This document shows, piece by piece, positions 34,801-44,649 of a stretch of DNA of 64,000 bases (the first letter of the stretch is position 1; every line of letters begins with the position of its first letter). A program made the position numbers and the translations under genes. Under the pieces are notes generated by a model, which saw nothing but the letters and a program-made list of their open reading frames with translations, did not search any database and had not been told where the DNA came from. The DNA comes from Charina bottae. Lineage: Eukaryota; Chordata; Lepidosauria; Squamata; Charinaidae. The DNA lies in contig JALMGJ010000026.1 in NCBI GenBank assembly GCA_023362775.1, positions 2,697,394 through 2,761,393 on the forward strand, written 5' to 3'.

Positions 34801-35007
34801 AACGACGTCTTTTCCATTGCCTTTGCTGTTCCTTCCAGGTCCGCACTGGTCGGTTTTGGGGAACCACCAAGAGAGAGCTTCTCTATGCTGGTCATTGGCA
34901 TTCTCGCCGTGGCACTGGGGACGCCAGCGGTGCTCTTAATTGTGGGGGGCCTTTTTGTGCTCACAAGACAGGAAAAGCCATGTTCTGAGTACGAACCAAT
35001 CAACTGA
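19879..35007 (+). CDS. GLMP: Glycosylated lysosomal membrane protein (GLMP), 6 exons, complete
   Basis: GLMP is a type I lysosomal membrane protein and is known as the accessory subunit that protects the lysosomal transporter MFSD1. Exons: 19879-19965, 25830-26087, 28018-28215, 31107-31325, 32935-33212, 34839-35007. All are GT-AG with consistent phase, giving 1209 nt and 402 residues (human 406). The signal peptide spans about residues 1-25. The luminal domain carries eleven N-X-S/T sequons (for example NDT, NWT, NTS, NFT, NKT, NGS, NSS, NRS, NDS, NTT, NVS). One transmembrane helix lies at about 362-389. The short cytosolic tail ends YEPIN, supplying a YxxI lysosomal sorting signal at 398-401. 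Conserved landmarks are IDDEY in exon 4 and RAFFG in exon 5. The long introns (one of 5.9 kb) are filled with repeats. Confidence 0.96.
20217..20243. repeat. (GGAA)n microsatellite
   Basis: About six ggaa units sit in GLMP intron 1, just 3' of the CpG island. Confidence 0.8.
20491..20616. mobile_element. Palindromic hAT-like MITE (ttcaactccc family)
   Basis: It runs from cagtgtttctcaacc to gagaaacactg with inverted arms and a short centre (gccagcttctgggg). The flanks tataaaag / atctaaag agree only partly as an 8-bp duplication. GLMP intron 1. Confidence 0.75.
20969..21083 (+). mobile_element. Bov-B (RTE) LINE 3' tail
   Basis: The phrases gaggacaggaaggcctggcgtgc, gtccatgaggtcacgaag and agtcggacacaacta followed by (aac)n are the Bov-B 3' end. 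A 10-bp duplication, tagtccataa, flanks it (20959-20968 and 21084-21093). The agtcggacac motif is shared with the tails of the Sauria SINEs in this window. Confidence 0.8.
21427..21652. mobile_element. hAT-like element (cagagctttccaaac family), GCC-rich interior
   Basis: The termini are cagagctttccaaactctg.../...tttggaaagccctg, with a perfect 8-bp duplication ttctgaat (21419-21426 and 21653-21660). The interior has gtgtcgcgacac and a long gccgccgcc tract (about 21585-21640) in place of the minisatellite of sister copies. Confidence 0.85.
22136..22336 (+). mobile_element. Short fold-back retroelement, same family as 16833
   Basis: The arms are the outer about 100 bp of the 16833 family joined nearly head-to-head. 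A perfect 14-bp duplication, tgattgattacatg, lies at 22122-22135 and 22337-22350. The right-arm core is mutated (ctgaaaa instead of ctgaaga). Confidence 0.65.
23005..23221. mobile_element. TA-flanked MITE (Tc1/mariner-like)
   Basis: Termini caggtagtcctcg.../...aggactacctg with TA on both sides. The interior matches 2026-2221. Confidence 0.75.
23331..23541 (+). mobile_element. Sauria SINE, 5'-truncated
   Basis: It begins at the body (tagcaattcgaaagcatgcaaatg) and runs to the tail (agtcggacacggctg...aacctttaccttta). The flanks share tatatgtt (8 bp). The tRNA-like head is missing. Confidence 0.82.
23684..23742 (-). mobile_element. CR1 LINE fragment, short
   Basis: The phrase tcataggattgtagagttgg is the antisense CR1 3' end. 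Only about 60 bases are recognisable. Confidence 0.6.
24392..25265 (-). mobile_element. hAT-like element carrying a 13-unit minisatellite
   Basis: Termini cagagctttccaaaa.../...gtttggaaagctctg, with a perfect 8-bp duplication gtctaatg (24384-24391 and 25266-25273). It is in the opposite orientation to 10850. GLMP intron 1. Confidence 0.85.
24466..25195 (-). repeat. Minisatellite, 56-bp unit, about 13 units
   Basis: This is the reverse complement of the 10953 array, with units cactaggacctg...ttggaggcagc. Most units are the 56-bp form, with two of the longer tcctggcagg form (near 24668 and 25170). Confidence 0.85.
25297..25348. repeat. (CCCT)n microsatellite
   Basis: A pure run of ccct/cctt tetramers lies about 480 bp upstream of GLMP exon 2. 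Confidence 0.9.
26648..27176. mobile_element. hAT-like element (cagggctttccaaac) with internal hairpin
   Basis: Termini cagggctttccaaactctg.../...agtttggaaagccctg, with a perfect 8-bp duplication gtctaatg (26640-26647 and 27177-27184). Inside, a block at about 26781-26840 is repeated in inverse at about 26965-27040, forming a long GC-rich fold-back. Open frames here have no gene features. GLMP intron 2. Confidence 0.82.
27193..27272. mobile_element. Palindromic MITE, internally deleted
   Basis: The left arm is intact and the right arm shortened (gctgagggtgagaaatactg). Flanks ggttatct / gggtatct (7 of 8). It sits 16 bp from the end of the 26648 element. Confidence 0.7.
28650..29207 (-). mobile_element. 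CR1 LINE fragment interrupted by another LINE tail
   Basis: Antisense CR1 phrases run from gatcctggaggtcttctagtc to ttgctcttctctgcaccctttcc. They are split at 28724-28861 by a younger tail ending in (aataaa)n with accgcccagagtcccc...ggggggagatgggcggt. GLMP intron 3. Confidence 0.75.
29210..29593. mobile_element. TA-flanked MITE, long form
   Basis: Termini caggtagtccttgcttaacgacc.../...ggttaagcaaggactacctg (shown in part) with TA on both sides. At 384 bp it is the longest member here. Its centre (ccattgattttgcttgccgg) is shared with a fragment near 38240. Confidence 0.75.
30052..30607 (+). mobile_element. Solo LTR A (endogenous retrovirus or LTR element), with nested hAT copy
   Basis: It begins TGTCAGCC and ends ATCACA, flanked by 5-bp duplication ctccc (30047-30051 and 30608-30612). 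An AATAAA at about 30358 fits an LTR polyadenylation signal. No internal retroviral genes accompany it. A hAT-like element (30380-30546) has inserted within it. Confidence 0.65.
30380..30546. mobile_element. hAT-like element (ctttccaaac family), short form
   Basis: Termini catagctttccaaactctg.../...agtttggaaagctctg. Flanks ttttagag / ttttaggg (7 of 8). The interior holds a ggaagcgctgatgg / ccatcagcgcttcc hairpin. Confidence 0.8.
30641..30882 (+). mobile_element. Solo LTR B, 242 bp
   Basis: It runs TGTCAGGGAG to CAGGACA with perfect 5-bp duplication ggagt (30636-30640 and 30883-30887). It contains caataaacactagag near its 3' end. It is the same family as 39906-40153. No coding region remains. 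Confidence 0.8.
31724..32023 (+). mobile_element. Sauria SINE with inverted tail copy at its 5' end
   Basis: The first about 55 bases (31724-31778) are the reverse complement of the SINE tail. From about 31779 the body runs in sense from gagctcccacactcg to the tail at about 31965-32023. The tRNA-like head is absent, so the two ends form a tail-tail fold-back. GLMP intron 4. Confidence 0.82.
32412..32546. mobile_element. Palindromic hAT-like MITE
   Basis: A full hairpin closing at gccagcatagctggc, with a perfect 8-bp duplication cactacac (32404-32411 and 32547-32554). This clean duplication is the best support for the family's hAT assignment. Confidence 0.85.
34184..34351 (+). pseudogene. C-terminal remnant of a non-LTR retrotransposon ORF
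   Basis: A 55-codon open stretch reads ...KDLQIEIKRMQKKKVVVMPI... then VGVLGTFPKDLEKKL and ends at a stop. I recognise the 'VVxPIxxGxLGTxPKxLEK' pattern as the tail of reverse-transcriptase ORFs in some vertebrate LINEs, but I am unsure of the clade. It lies in GLMP intron 5 and is truncated at the 5' side. Confidence 0.5.
34444..34628. mobile_element. Palindromic retroelement family 2, possibly Penelope-like
   Basis: A near-perfect palindrome (34447-34591) with arms of about 71 bp (gttgtgggtcttccgggctg...cgccagcatctg) is followed by a unique end (cgaactccggccgtgaaagc). A perfect 12-bp duplication, aaaagtatcaaa, lies at 34432-34443 and 34629-34640. The core has ggcgaaacgtt. Confidence 0.6.
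34652..34772. mobile_element. Palindromic hAT-like MITE
   Basis: Complete hairpin. Flanks aggcagac / tggtagac (6 of 8). It lies 66 bp upstream of GLMP exon 6. Confidence 0.8.
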
Positions 35008-35481
35008 TGGGTGCGAGGAGCCCAAAGTGGACGCTTCTCCAGGGCCGCATTTACAAACAGACAACAAAGCTTCATTGTGGATTATTCCAAAGACACCTGT
35101 CTCAGCTGCCCCTGCGGGGTGGGATTTATTTATTTTTTCCCCCTAAAGGGGGCTGAATTCATCTCAAAATCAGGATTGTGAAGAGGGCCGTGTTCTCCGG
35201 GCCTGTTTAACAGGTTCTGCTATTTTGAAAAAGGTTTTGTGGGGTTGCTGCGATGACCACCTCATCTGGACGTGCAGTTTTTGTTGAGCAGGAATGGGAT
35301 GTGACGTAACGGTTTTGTGGTTCTGAATGACCACCTCTCAGACGGTCTCTTCCTACGATGTACGGAGTCTCTCTCAATACATGGAGCGCAATGCTCAAAC
35401 ACGGGGACATTTCAGTTTACAGACTAAGTTCTTCAGGGTGCTGTATTTTTCAATAATTTTTCAATAATGAATTGGTTGGAG

Positions 35482-35587
35482 CAGTGTTTCTCAACCTTGG
35501 CCATTTTAAGATGTGTGGACTTCAACTCCCAGAGTTCTGGGAGTTGAAGTCCATACATCTTAAAATGGCCAAGGTTGAGAAACACTG
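35482..35587. mobile_element. Palindromic hAT-like MITE, short centre
   Basis: Arms meet at cccagagttctggg. A perfect 8-bp duplication ggttggag lies at 35474-35481 and 35588-35595. Confidence 0.82.
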
Positions 35588-36625
35588 GGTTGGAGAGTTG
35601 GAATGATCTTTGCTTTCTCCGCATCCTTAGAGCAGTTCCCTGCTGCTGATTCTGCAAGAAGTCTTGAGCCTTTGTTTCCCATCTCACCACCTTCCCGGGG
35701 GAATTAGTGTGTTTGGGGAGAGTTACCTCCCCTCCATGCTAATTTTGCTTTTCCCTCCCACCCTCTCAAAGACCCAGAATGTTGAACCCTCTTTTCAATC
35801 ATCACATGGACCTTTCGACTTAGGAAAAAATGTTCTCTCTCTCTCGAGCTGATTTGCATCAACAGCACAAAATATCTCGGTAAGGAATTGCTTGCTTCTG
35901 GGCAACCAACTTCTTTCTCTAGCGGAGGCTCCTGTGTCTTTTAAGGAGTGGAGTTTTAGATGCTCCTCCCTGTGATTTTGGTTTTTTTAAGTCATGTCCT
36001 CTAGGAAGTTCTCAGTTTTGTGGCTATTAAAGAGCACGGTAGGGGGAGGAAGTTGGCAGCTGTTGAAAAAATGTGTGCACGTGGGTCAACCACTAACTGT
36101 GTTGTTTACAGGCTGCTGTTCAGAAAAAAGCAGGCAAATAGCCCTCTGGAGTCACTTTTCTTTGGAATCAACTTCCTCCAGTGCTGGTCCCTTAAGAGCT
36201 GAAATTAATTTGAGCTTGCAGAATAGAATTGCCTTCCAAACGGGCTCTAGAGCAGAGCGGACTGAAGACAAATCAAGAGTCAGGCCAAGGCCAGAAAGTT
36301 GCCGAGTTGAACTCTTTGAAAAGTTAGCAAAGCCGAGCCAAAGTTTCTGGAACGAACCTGTCTCGCCTTGGGGGTTCCAGGTATTGGGATGGAAATTCCC
36401 AGCATCCTTAGCATGCTAGCTAGGAATGCTGGGAGTTGAAGTCTCAGCCCTACTGGGGCTCCCCAAATTGGGGAAAGCTGAGGTGAGATCAAGTGCTAAA
36501 TCAGTGTAGGAAAGGCAGCCCAGGAAGGCAGGAGAGAATGTGGGGCACCTCTTAGGACCTGCCTGCCCCCTTCATTTTCTCTGGGTCTGCGCTCATTGGC
36601 CCCTCCTGCCTTCTCCACTTAGGGC

Positions 36626-36796
36626 AGTGTTTCTCAACCTTGGCAACTTTAAGACGTGTGGCCTTCAACTCCCAGAATTCCCCAGCCAGCAACCTCCTTA
36701 CAGCTTCAACTCCCAGAATTCCCCAGCATGGCTGGCTGGGGAATTCCGGGAGTTGAAGTCCACAAGTCTTAAAGTTGCCAAGGTTGAGAAACACTG
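36626..36796. mobile_element. Palindromic hAT-like MITE with duplicated left-arm segment
   Basis: The inner left-arm phrase ttcaactcccagaattcccc occurs twice (about 36664 and 36706) before the right arm. Flanks acttaggg / gcttaagg agree in part. Confidence 0.75.
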
Positions 36797-37345
36797 GCTT
36801 AAGGGCTGGGATATTTCTGCGTTAAGTGGCACCAGCATCCTGGCTTGACGCGAAGAGCTTTTGGCTTCATTGTGCAGCCGTTTGGGTGTTGCTGTTTTAA
36901 CGTACGCCACGTAGGGGGGATTTGCGTGTGGGCTGGAAGCTTGTGGGCTTTGTCTTTCAGGGACCAATTAAAAGGGAAGTTTTGCAATACAGCTTTTCTG
37001 TGGTTGTCGTCTGTCGGCGTTCAAACCCGGTTTTGAGACCTGGCGGTTTCCTCAGTGGGCGATGCGGCGCTTCCGATTTGCTTTTCGAGATCATAGGGGA
37101 AGTAGTCCATAGCCCTGTTCCTTACTGCCTCTTGATGGCTCTGCAAACTCACTAAACGGAAAAATATGCAGCTCTGCAGCAGACATATTTTGTGCCCGAA
37201 ACTGGTGCGTTGCAGGGCCGTAATCTTTTTATTAAAATAATCTTTTTCAAAAGTCTGAGGGACCTCCAGGGAGGTGGGGGGGGGGACGGTGGTTCACACA
37301 TTGTTCTGTGTGTGAAATCAAGTATCTGTGAGTTCTTTAATAAAT

Positions 37346-39109
37346 CGTGGTTAAATTTAAATTAATTTTGGACTTTGTGCGGTTTAGTACCTGGGATGTA
37401 ATCCATTCGGCCCCGGTGATTTAATTCCATTCAACTAAATGTTCTCTCACCATTTCCTCACCAGTTTTGACCGACGTTTCCCTTCTGCCTCCACGGTGCA
37501 GCTTCTGACAAGCTGGACCACTTTTTCCTTTTGCAAAAAAAGACAGGTGCAAAATAGCAACTAAGCAGTTCAGCCTTCTCTCTGTTGCCTGCCACCACCT
37601 TGGAATCTTCTCCAGCCAGAGAACTGACCGTTTCCTTGACTTTTCTCTTGTCAAACAGAGAGAGAAATCTACTGCTTGCCAGATCATCATCATCATCATC
37701 AACATGTCTATTGTTAGTGCATTAATGATCTCAATAGTAAATGAAGGGAAGGATAATTTTCACACAAGGTAAAGTCACCTTCAAGCCAAGCTTAACTCTC
37801 CCAGCATTTCTAAATTATTTGTTGGGCTAGTCCAGCTTTTAAACACATCTAATGTAGTTGTAGCCCCTGGAAACAGCTGCTTTGGGGCTACATTAACAAA
37901 TAATTCCTTTTTCCAGTATGTTACCCGGACACATTATTACCTTTGGTGACCTTTTACCTTGACAGGTGGGCATATTTTTACCTTGACAGGTGGGAAGCCA
38001 GCAGGGAAGGCTGCAAGTGGCTCCGGTAAATCGTTCGCACTGCTTTTTCTCCTGAGGATCCTGGAGATCTCGTACTCCACAGCAGGCGTGCACCCACAGC
38101 ACCCCCCCTGCCCGCACTCTGTAGCACCCGCCCAGCCGTGCTTACGTCGTGTCAGCTGCCCACGCCTGGCAGCAGCCACTTACCCATCCGCCAGCCTGCT
38201 TGCAAGCTGCCCAGGACTTGCGACTTCCTGCCGGCTTCCCCATTGACTTTGCTTGTTGGAAGCCGGCAGGAAGTCACGAGGAGGTCCTCTCAACGACCCG
38301 TGATCCTCACCTAACTACAGCAATGGGGACTGCCAGGATGTCACCAGGAGGCTACGCAGTTCAATTTCCTGGACTCGCAAGACCCCAGGCTAAAATGGCT
38401 GGCTAGCTTATAGTTCAGAGTATTATATGAACACAGCCAGCAACAGGTCAAATGGACTTCTGGGACCAACTTTTTTCCAAATAATAAATCAGCAAGTTTA
38501 ATGAGCAAAACTTGCATTTTTGAAACCCGAGCTGTTGACTACTACAAAGTGAGCTTGGCCCAGTAACCTCTTGGCTCAAACCGCTGGTAAGATTTTACTA
38601 AGGGTTATTGCACCTGGCAAAGCATAGCCAGTTGTGATTTGCTGCCCACCCTCCATGACTTTTCATGACACCCTTATCCAAGGCTAGGTTTACTCTATGG
38701 ACCCAACGTTAGATGCTCACATGAGACAGCTGACCAGAAACTAACCTCGTGGCTAGGGTTGTACAACATCCTAGGAGAAAATGGAGTTGGCCAACGGGGA
38801 GCTCAGCCTGTTGTGTGAAACAGATGGAGTTTGCTGGTCGTCTTTGTGGTGGCTAGTTGGCTAGCTTTGGGGTGACTCAACTGAGTTTGGTGTCTTGCTG
38901 AGGATAAGGGAAAAGGTGTGCTGGGTTATTGCCTGAAATGATCCTGTTTTTCAACTCCTGTTTCTAGGGTTGAAGGTTGGGTGAAATCTCAGTTGAACAT
39001 GGATCTTGCAAAATGCCACAGTTGACATGCTTTAAACATGCTCCACCTTAACTACAACTGAATCTATTGTCCATCTTCGGGAAAAATGCTACGCCTAACC
39101 ATGCCAATG
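37346..39109. other. GLMP-TMEM79 convergent spacer
   Basis: No gene is recognised. Present are a short tandem repeat of ttaccttgacaggtggg (about 37954-37990), an inverted repeat at 38222-38239/38258-38275 related to the centre of the 29210 MITE, and decayed reptile repeat phrases from about 38400 to 39100. Confidence 0.45.
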
Positions 39110-39600
39110 TGTCAGCTTTACCAGGTAGACCAGACAGGAAACACGGCCAGATAAGCTAATTCTACTTTATTGTAAAGCTCCATTAACAGAATCTTGCAAG
39201 TCTGAAAGTGCAATTCTCCCGCTGTCTCCTTTACAGCCTGAGAAACTAGGGAGGGTCTCTTCTGAGCCTCTTTCTCCGCCCATTATGCAGCTGTGGGCTC
39301 TGCCCTCTCTTATCTGACCGTTCCCCAGGCATCTCTTCATCCCGTCTCCCAAGGTCATTCCCACATACCATTACCCAATGCTTAGTTTCATGCAAATCAA
39401 ATGAATACGCTCTCCCCAAATCATCTTGTGGCAGTCTGACCTTTGTTCCAAGGCAAGCTTTGCACCTTGATTTTTTGTCCCCTGTAAAAAAAAAATAAAC
39501 TCCATTCTCAGCTTTGGCATCGGCATCAGCACATCTCAAGCTGTGGGATGACCACCTTCCAGACCTAGGAAGGCTCTGCCCTTCCACCCACTTTCAGGCA
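39110..39600 (-). mobile_element. Possible LTR on the minus strand (boundaries uncertain)
   Basis: On the minus strand the segment ends ...gtaaagctgaca after an AATAAA (39166-39171). It has an LTR-like look, with TGTCAGC at 39110 on the plus strand. I found no matching duplication or other end. The AATAAA could serve TMEM79 transcripts. Confidence 0.3.
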
Positions 39601-39905
39601 GACGCTTAGAAGCGTCTCTGGGTTCTAGCAGAGAGAGGGACTTGGGGGCTGCCCCATTTCAAATCCATCTTGAACATTGTGCAGCAGAATTTGGCCTCCC
39701 TTCTGGAGACGTGAGAGGTTTCCAGTTTTCCTTTCCAGTCTGGTCCTCCATGGTTATTTCATCCGGTCTATTGATCAGGCATGAGACCAGCTTGGGTTTA
39801 TATGGTATTTCCAAATTATAGGAAGCGCTTGCTCCTGTTTGTCTCGCAGGGGTCAGAGCCCAGTTTGAGACCCATCTCCAGTTCATCACAGTTTAAGGAG
39901 GATTC

Positions 39906-40153
39906 TGTCAGGGAGATAACTGGCGGAGGAGGAGGGGGCTCCCTCCAGAGGGATAAACGCATGTGCAGTACTGAATCGCTTTGCTTTCCTCGCAAGAGGC
40001 TGAAGAAGGCACCGTCCTAATTTCTTGGGCCTTTTCTCTGGGCATCACTAGTTCATTTTAGCTTAGCTGGATTCTGTCTAGCAGAGTAGAACAATAAAAC
40101 ACTAGAGCCTGTACACCAAGTCTCAGCGTGTTCCTTCACTCGAAGTCAGGACA
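39906..40153 (+). mobile_element. Solo LTR, same family as LTR B
   Basis: It runs TGTCAGGGAG to CAGGACA with perfect 5-bp duplication gattc (39901-39905 and 40154-40158). It contains caataaaacactagag near its end, matching 30641-30882. 248 bp, no genes. Confidence 0.8.
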
Positions 40154-40158
40154 GATTC

Positions 40159-40560
40159 CGAGAAACGAAGAGGTTCAGAAAAGGGCCACAGAGATGAACA
40201 GGAAAGTGGAAGCAAAGAGACCCCCGTTTGGGGGCATGTTGAGTTTCAGGAAATGCAGCAGAGGGGGAAGAGGAATATGCCAGCCCCCTCCCATCCCTGC
40301 AAGGGAGAAGAAGGGCAAGACCTGCGCTCCCTCCTTCCAAGTAATGGATCCAAGTTGCAGGAAAGCATCTGGCTGAACGTTAGGAAAGACTTCCCACAAT
40401 CTGGACGAGGAGCCAACGGCACAGAGAGGAGATGGGCTCCCCTCCAACGGATACCTTCAAGCTGAGGGTGGCCAGTCTTTTTGTTGGGATGCTTTAACCG
40501 GTTTGGGCTGAGTGGGGGTCAGTCTAGATGGCCTCAGGGGCTCCACCCGATCCTGTAGTT
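40159..40560 (+). mobile_element. CR1 LINE 3' fragment
   Basis: Sense-strand CR1 phrases (aagttgcaggaaagcatctgg, ctgaacgttaggaaagactt, gggatgcttt, agtctagatggcctcagggg) are readable. It ends 85 bp from the TMEM79 stop codon, so it probably lies in the TMEM79 3' UTR, antisense to that gene. Confidence 0.75.
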
Positions 40561-40644
40561 TGCCAAGGGCTGAGATGAGCCCAGCAGCGCTTCGGCCACG
40601 GAGGAGAAGACCGGGACGTTCCCCGGCTTGGGGTCTCGCCGTCC

Positions 40645-43600
40645 TCACCCCCAGTATCGGGGCCTGGAGGCTGCCAGCTGCTGCTCCTTCTCCGGGGGGG
40701 GACCCGCCTTGCGACTGGCGGTGGCAAACATGCTCTCCGTGTCCAGAAGAAACATACTGTAGAGGTTGAACAGCAACATGGCGACGAGGGGGAGGAACGT
40801 CAAGCCGAACCCGAAGCCGCGGAAGGAGCGGCCCATGGCGTAGGCCAGCCAGTAGAGAAGGCTGAAAGGGGGAGAAAGAAAAAAGTGTCAGGCATGGTCA
40901 AAAAAGTCAAGATGGCAGCCGCAATGGCGCGATCGAAGCTCCACCCAGGTTTCACGTGCATGGCGTCCCTACGGGCACCCATCAAGAACCCAAGCCAGCC
41001 CTTGCGTTTCAAAGGAATAATGCCAGTTTTTGCAGGGCTTTTCCCCCTTTGGAGTGCAAGACAGCTGACCCCTGCAACAACCGCCCTGTGAGGTAGGCCA
41101 GGTTGGATTCTCCCGGCGCACAAGACGAGGCATTGGTCAGTTTGGGGTTTCTGTCTTGGGGAAATCTAGCCCTCGCCTTTCCCATGGCTGTCCACAGGAT
41201 ATGGTCCAAACAGTCAAGATGGCAGCCGCGATGGCATAATCAAATCTCTGCCTGGTTTTACGTGTGACTGCGGACACCCCGCTCCTTGCCGTCCTGTAAA
41301 TGGTCTGCTTTTGTGACCTAAGTTATAAGCCATGGATTATGGTTTAGAATGAACCCAACCAATTGGAGTTCATCCAATAAGCCATCATGGGGTTAAATCA
41401 GTGTTTCTCAACCGTGGCCACTTTAAGACGTGTGGACTTCAACTCCCAGAATTCCCCAGCCAGCCAAGGCTGGCTGGGGAATTCTGGGAGTTGAAGTCCA
41501 CACGTCTTAAAGTGGCCACGGTTGAGAAACACTGGGTTAAACGATTGAGGAAATGTCTCCAACCCAGAGGAGAGGTCCAGAAGCAAGAGAGGGGAGTCTC
41601 GCTGTCTTTCTCTTACCGTGAAATTGCAAAAAGGGCCGTCAGCAGCGGGATCAGCTTGAGGCCTTCCTGGGGCAGGTAGGTGGAAAGGACCGCGATGTTG
41701 AAGAAGTAAAGGATGAAGAGGTGGACCGACTGGGAAACGTAGTGCCGGTGAATCTCCACCTCCCGTTGCAGCTCCTCAAAAGGCTGCAGGGAGGAGGAGC
41801 AAAGGCGGGACACCCCGTAAACCATCATCCCTGCAGGAGAGGAGGGACAGGAGAGAGGGGGTCAGGAAAGGGCGGATCAAGAGGGACCTCGCCCAGGGAG
41901 ACCACGAGGCTCCGTTTCTGCACCTGGGCCTTTCCAAAGGGATTGGGGGAGAATTCCCATCATGCTCAAGGAAGGTGCAACTTTTGAAACTCCTGGGAAG
42001 GCCAGATTGGGAAACTTGGCTGGGCCTTCAAGCCACGCAGAGGTTCTTGCAGGCGCTGGTGGCCGATGGACCTGGGAGTCCAGCAGCTCCAGGGTCTCCA
42101 GGATCCCAGGAATACCTGGAATGCTGAACAAGGAAAGCTGAATGCTGGAGATGGGGCAATGTTGATCTCCTATTCTGCTTTCCCGGGAGGCAGACCCATT
42201 CCCTCCCAGCTTTTGTGATGCACCCATTAGCTCCCATTTTCAGACATCTAATTAAAAGAGGGAGGGGATAATTTGGCTGGGAGGAGCCAAACATTGGGCT
42301 TGTAGATCTTAAGAATTCTGGTCTGTGACCGTAATTGATTGCAGATCTTAAGGATCTCCCAATCTTTTCTTCCATAATTCAAGCCCTGATCTCTATTATC
42401 TGGGGAATTCCAATTTCACGGAAATCCAATTTCAAGACCGCTTTTCTTGCGCAACCTTCCGAACCCGTTTCTCCGGTTCTCAAGCCTGGCTAGGGAAAAC
42501 AGGTGTTGGAATAAAAAGGTAAAAGTTGAGTTCCTGTTCCTGAATAGTTCTCTGGGCAGCAGCACGACAAGGAACACGTCCTTGTTTTCTTCCCAGCCAA
42601 ACCTAGAGAGCCTTAAATCAGCCAAAGTCAATTAATTTCCATTCTGCCTTTCCTCCAGGGTGGCATCCTCCCCCAACGTCATCCATACAACAGCCCGGTA
42701 AGGAAGGCTGGGCTGAGTGACAGTGACAGACCCAAAGTCACCCAATCAGGTGACTTGCCTGAGGCTGGATTTGAACCTGGCTCTCTCCACTCCTAGTCCA
42801 ACCCCTTCGCCATCAAGTACCAACCCTTGTACCACTCAGGCTCCACAACATGATGGTGCTTCTAACTATGCATTATTTTTCTCAGGACCCAGCTTGACCA
42901 TTTACAAGAGGGGCACCTGTAAAACAAAGTTCAGAAACAAGTTCTCTGTCTTATGACGACCGAGAAATGCTGGTTAATTATTGGAAGAGAAATCGATCAG
43001 GAGTTTCAGCAATCAGACTAGTCTGCCCCTTAACCCCTTGCCATCCAAAACCAGTATGCAAAGGAAGGGAATTTCTGGAAAATAACCTAACTGGCACATT
43101 GCTATAGAATTTAGTTTGCTTTCCCGCTTGCAAGGGGTGTCTGCAGGTGTGATCAAAAGAGGCAAGATGGCAGCCACGATGGTGCGATCAATAGTGCAAT
43201 TGAAGGGGTTTTGCCTTTTTGGACCGCACCCTGCAGATATCTTGACCCACTTGAGCGCTTCAATGGAGCATCTGGCTAACCCAGGATAAGGAATGATGGG
43301 GCTCTGGGTTGGCCCTGGAGGGAAATGATGGGCACCTTCTACTCTGCGGAAGAGCAGAATCCCGCTCACCTAAAATGATGGGGAAGGTGGCAAAAGCCCC
43401 GCAGCGAAGGGTGTAAACGAGGCGGGAGCTCATGGTTGCCATGGTGGGCACATCGAAGGGCAGGAAGATGTAGGCGCCATAGATCAGGCAGGGGAAGATG
43501 ATCATGGCGCTACCCATGGAAGCCACGGCTTTGAGGCTGGCTGAGCTGCAGTTGCCCTTCCTCTGGCAACAAGAGGCCTCGGATGGCTCTCCAGCGTGAC

Positions 43601-44090
43601 CGGGCAGGTCATCCGAGCAGGCCGAGCAGCCTTGAGTGATGAAGGTTTGCTTCTCAGGGTCATCCTTCTCCTTCTTCTCACATTGCCCCCTGTCCTCAGG
43701 CTCCCGAGGCTGCCACTGCGGCTTCTTGTGGCTCCTCCGAGGGCGTTCAATGCAGAGGGGGTCGATGGGGACGAAGACGTGAGCTGCCACGGCAGGCACC
43801 CCGTTGCCCTCGCGGTCCTCAGGAGGCTTCAGGAGGGCCTGATGCTCCATGGCGGAGCCCACCACGGCTTCCTTCATGCTCCCTTCTGGGCTAGGCCTGG
43901 CGTCCGTCTCCAATACCCCCAGCGGTGGCATCTCCAAAGTGGGATCGTGTTGAGCTCGGCCCCAGGGCAAAGTTGCCTCGGCACTGTCCGAACTCTGCTC
44001 TTGGGTGCGACTTTGGGTCAGCTGGTCTGGGGACAAGTCCTTTCCCAAGGGCACCATCGCCACGTCTTCCGAAGGGGCAACCACTGACAT
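40645..44090 (-). CDS. TMEM79: Transmembrane protein 79 (mattrin), 3 coding exons, complete
   Basis: TMEM79 is a multi-pass protein of the trans-Golgi/lamellar-granule system in epidermis and is also reported to dampen Wnt signalling by acting on Frizzled. Minus-strand exons: 44090-43370 (721 nt), 41830-41617 (214), 40861-40645 (217), giving 383 residues (human 394). Junctions are GT-AG, and gtgagc and gtaaga donors are visible. The N-terminal about 185 residues are hydrophilic and poorly conserved except ATLPWG (39-44) and [11 protein letters not shown] (106-116). A hydrophobic helix (about 188-211, followed by FLPFDVP) and [18 protein letters not shown] begin the membrane domain. Exon 2 has [21 protein letters not shown] and AVLSTYLPQ. 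Exon 3 has [15 protein letters not shown]. The tail ends PRYWG, as human ends RPWG. The ATG is preceded by a plausible acceptor (ctctaaaag, about 44110), implying an upstream non-coding exon. Confidence 0.95.
41399..41534. mobile_element. Palindromic hAT-like MITE in TMEM79 intron
   Basis: Full hairpin with the arm variant ctcaaccgtggccac. Flanks ggttaaat / ggttaaac (7 of 8). Confidence 0.82.
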
Positions 44091-44114
44091 CTTGAGCTGC
44101 CCGACCTTTTAGAG

Positions 44115-44649
44115 ATGTTTGACACAGTTCCGTATCCGTCAGGCTTCTTCTGCGAAATCTCGGTAGTCTCCGCTCCTTCTTCCCCAGACAGCTCCTGTAC
44201 GCAGAAAGGAGGATCTGGGAAAACAGGCCATGAAAATGTTGGGCCGTGCCGCGCCTCGTCCTCGTGCTACAAAGGGATGGAAAAGTATATACGATCAATT
44301 GGTTTAAAGACATCCCAGGGACACAGGGCCTGGAGGATGATGGGTCAAGGTCTTGCCACTAAGCAAATACCTACAAGAGGAAGCACGAAGGAAACCTTTC
44401 ACTGTTAGAGTTCTTGTGTTGCCCTGGCGAATTATTCCTATACAAAACAAAGCCAAGCTTCTCATGGTGACGTGAAGTGCAGGTGCAAGATAGCAACAAT
44501 CACCGTGTGTATTGTTTTGACTAGATTGCATGGGAACAAGGTCTCCTGATATCCTTCCGTGGGAAGCCTTGCTCAAGCCCCCCCTGAGCAAGGAAGGGGG
44601 AAACCCAGTGCGTAGATGCAGCACTGCTAACCAATAGCAGGTCATGCTA
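44115..44649. other. TMEM79 5' intron, unrecognised
   Basis: Probably the 3' part of TMEM79's first intron. No exon or clear repeat was recognised in this stretch. Confidence 0.4.

Larger units (their letters stand above)
35008..37345 (+). other. GLMP 3' UTR and downstream flank
   Basis: No coding sequence is recognised. Two MITEs interrupt the stretch (35482 and 36626). Candidate polyadenylation signals are ATTAAA near 36026 and 36967 and AATAAA at 37339-37344. None is close to the stop, so the true 3' end cannot be set from sequence. Confidence 0.4.

Noticed and set aside
43502..43750. Minus-strand frame and plus-strand frame 43596-44087 over TMEM79
   Set aside because: These are alternative-frame shadows of the conserved TMEM79 exon, whose frame matches the human protein and has correct splice phases.
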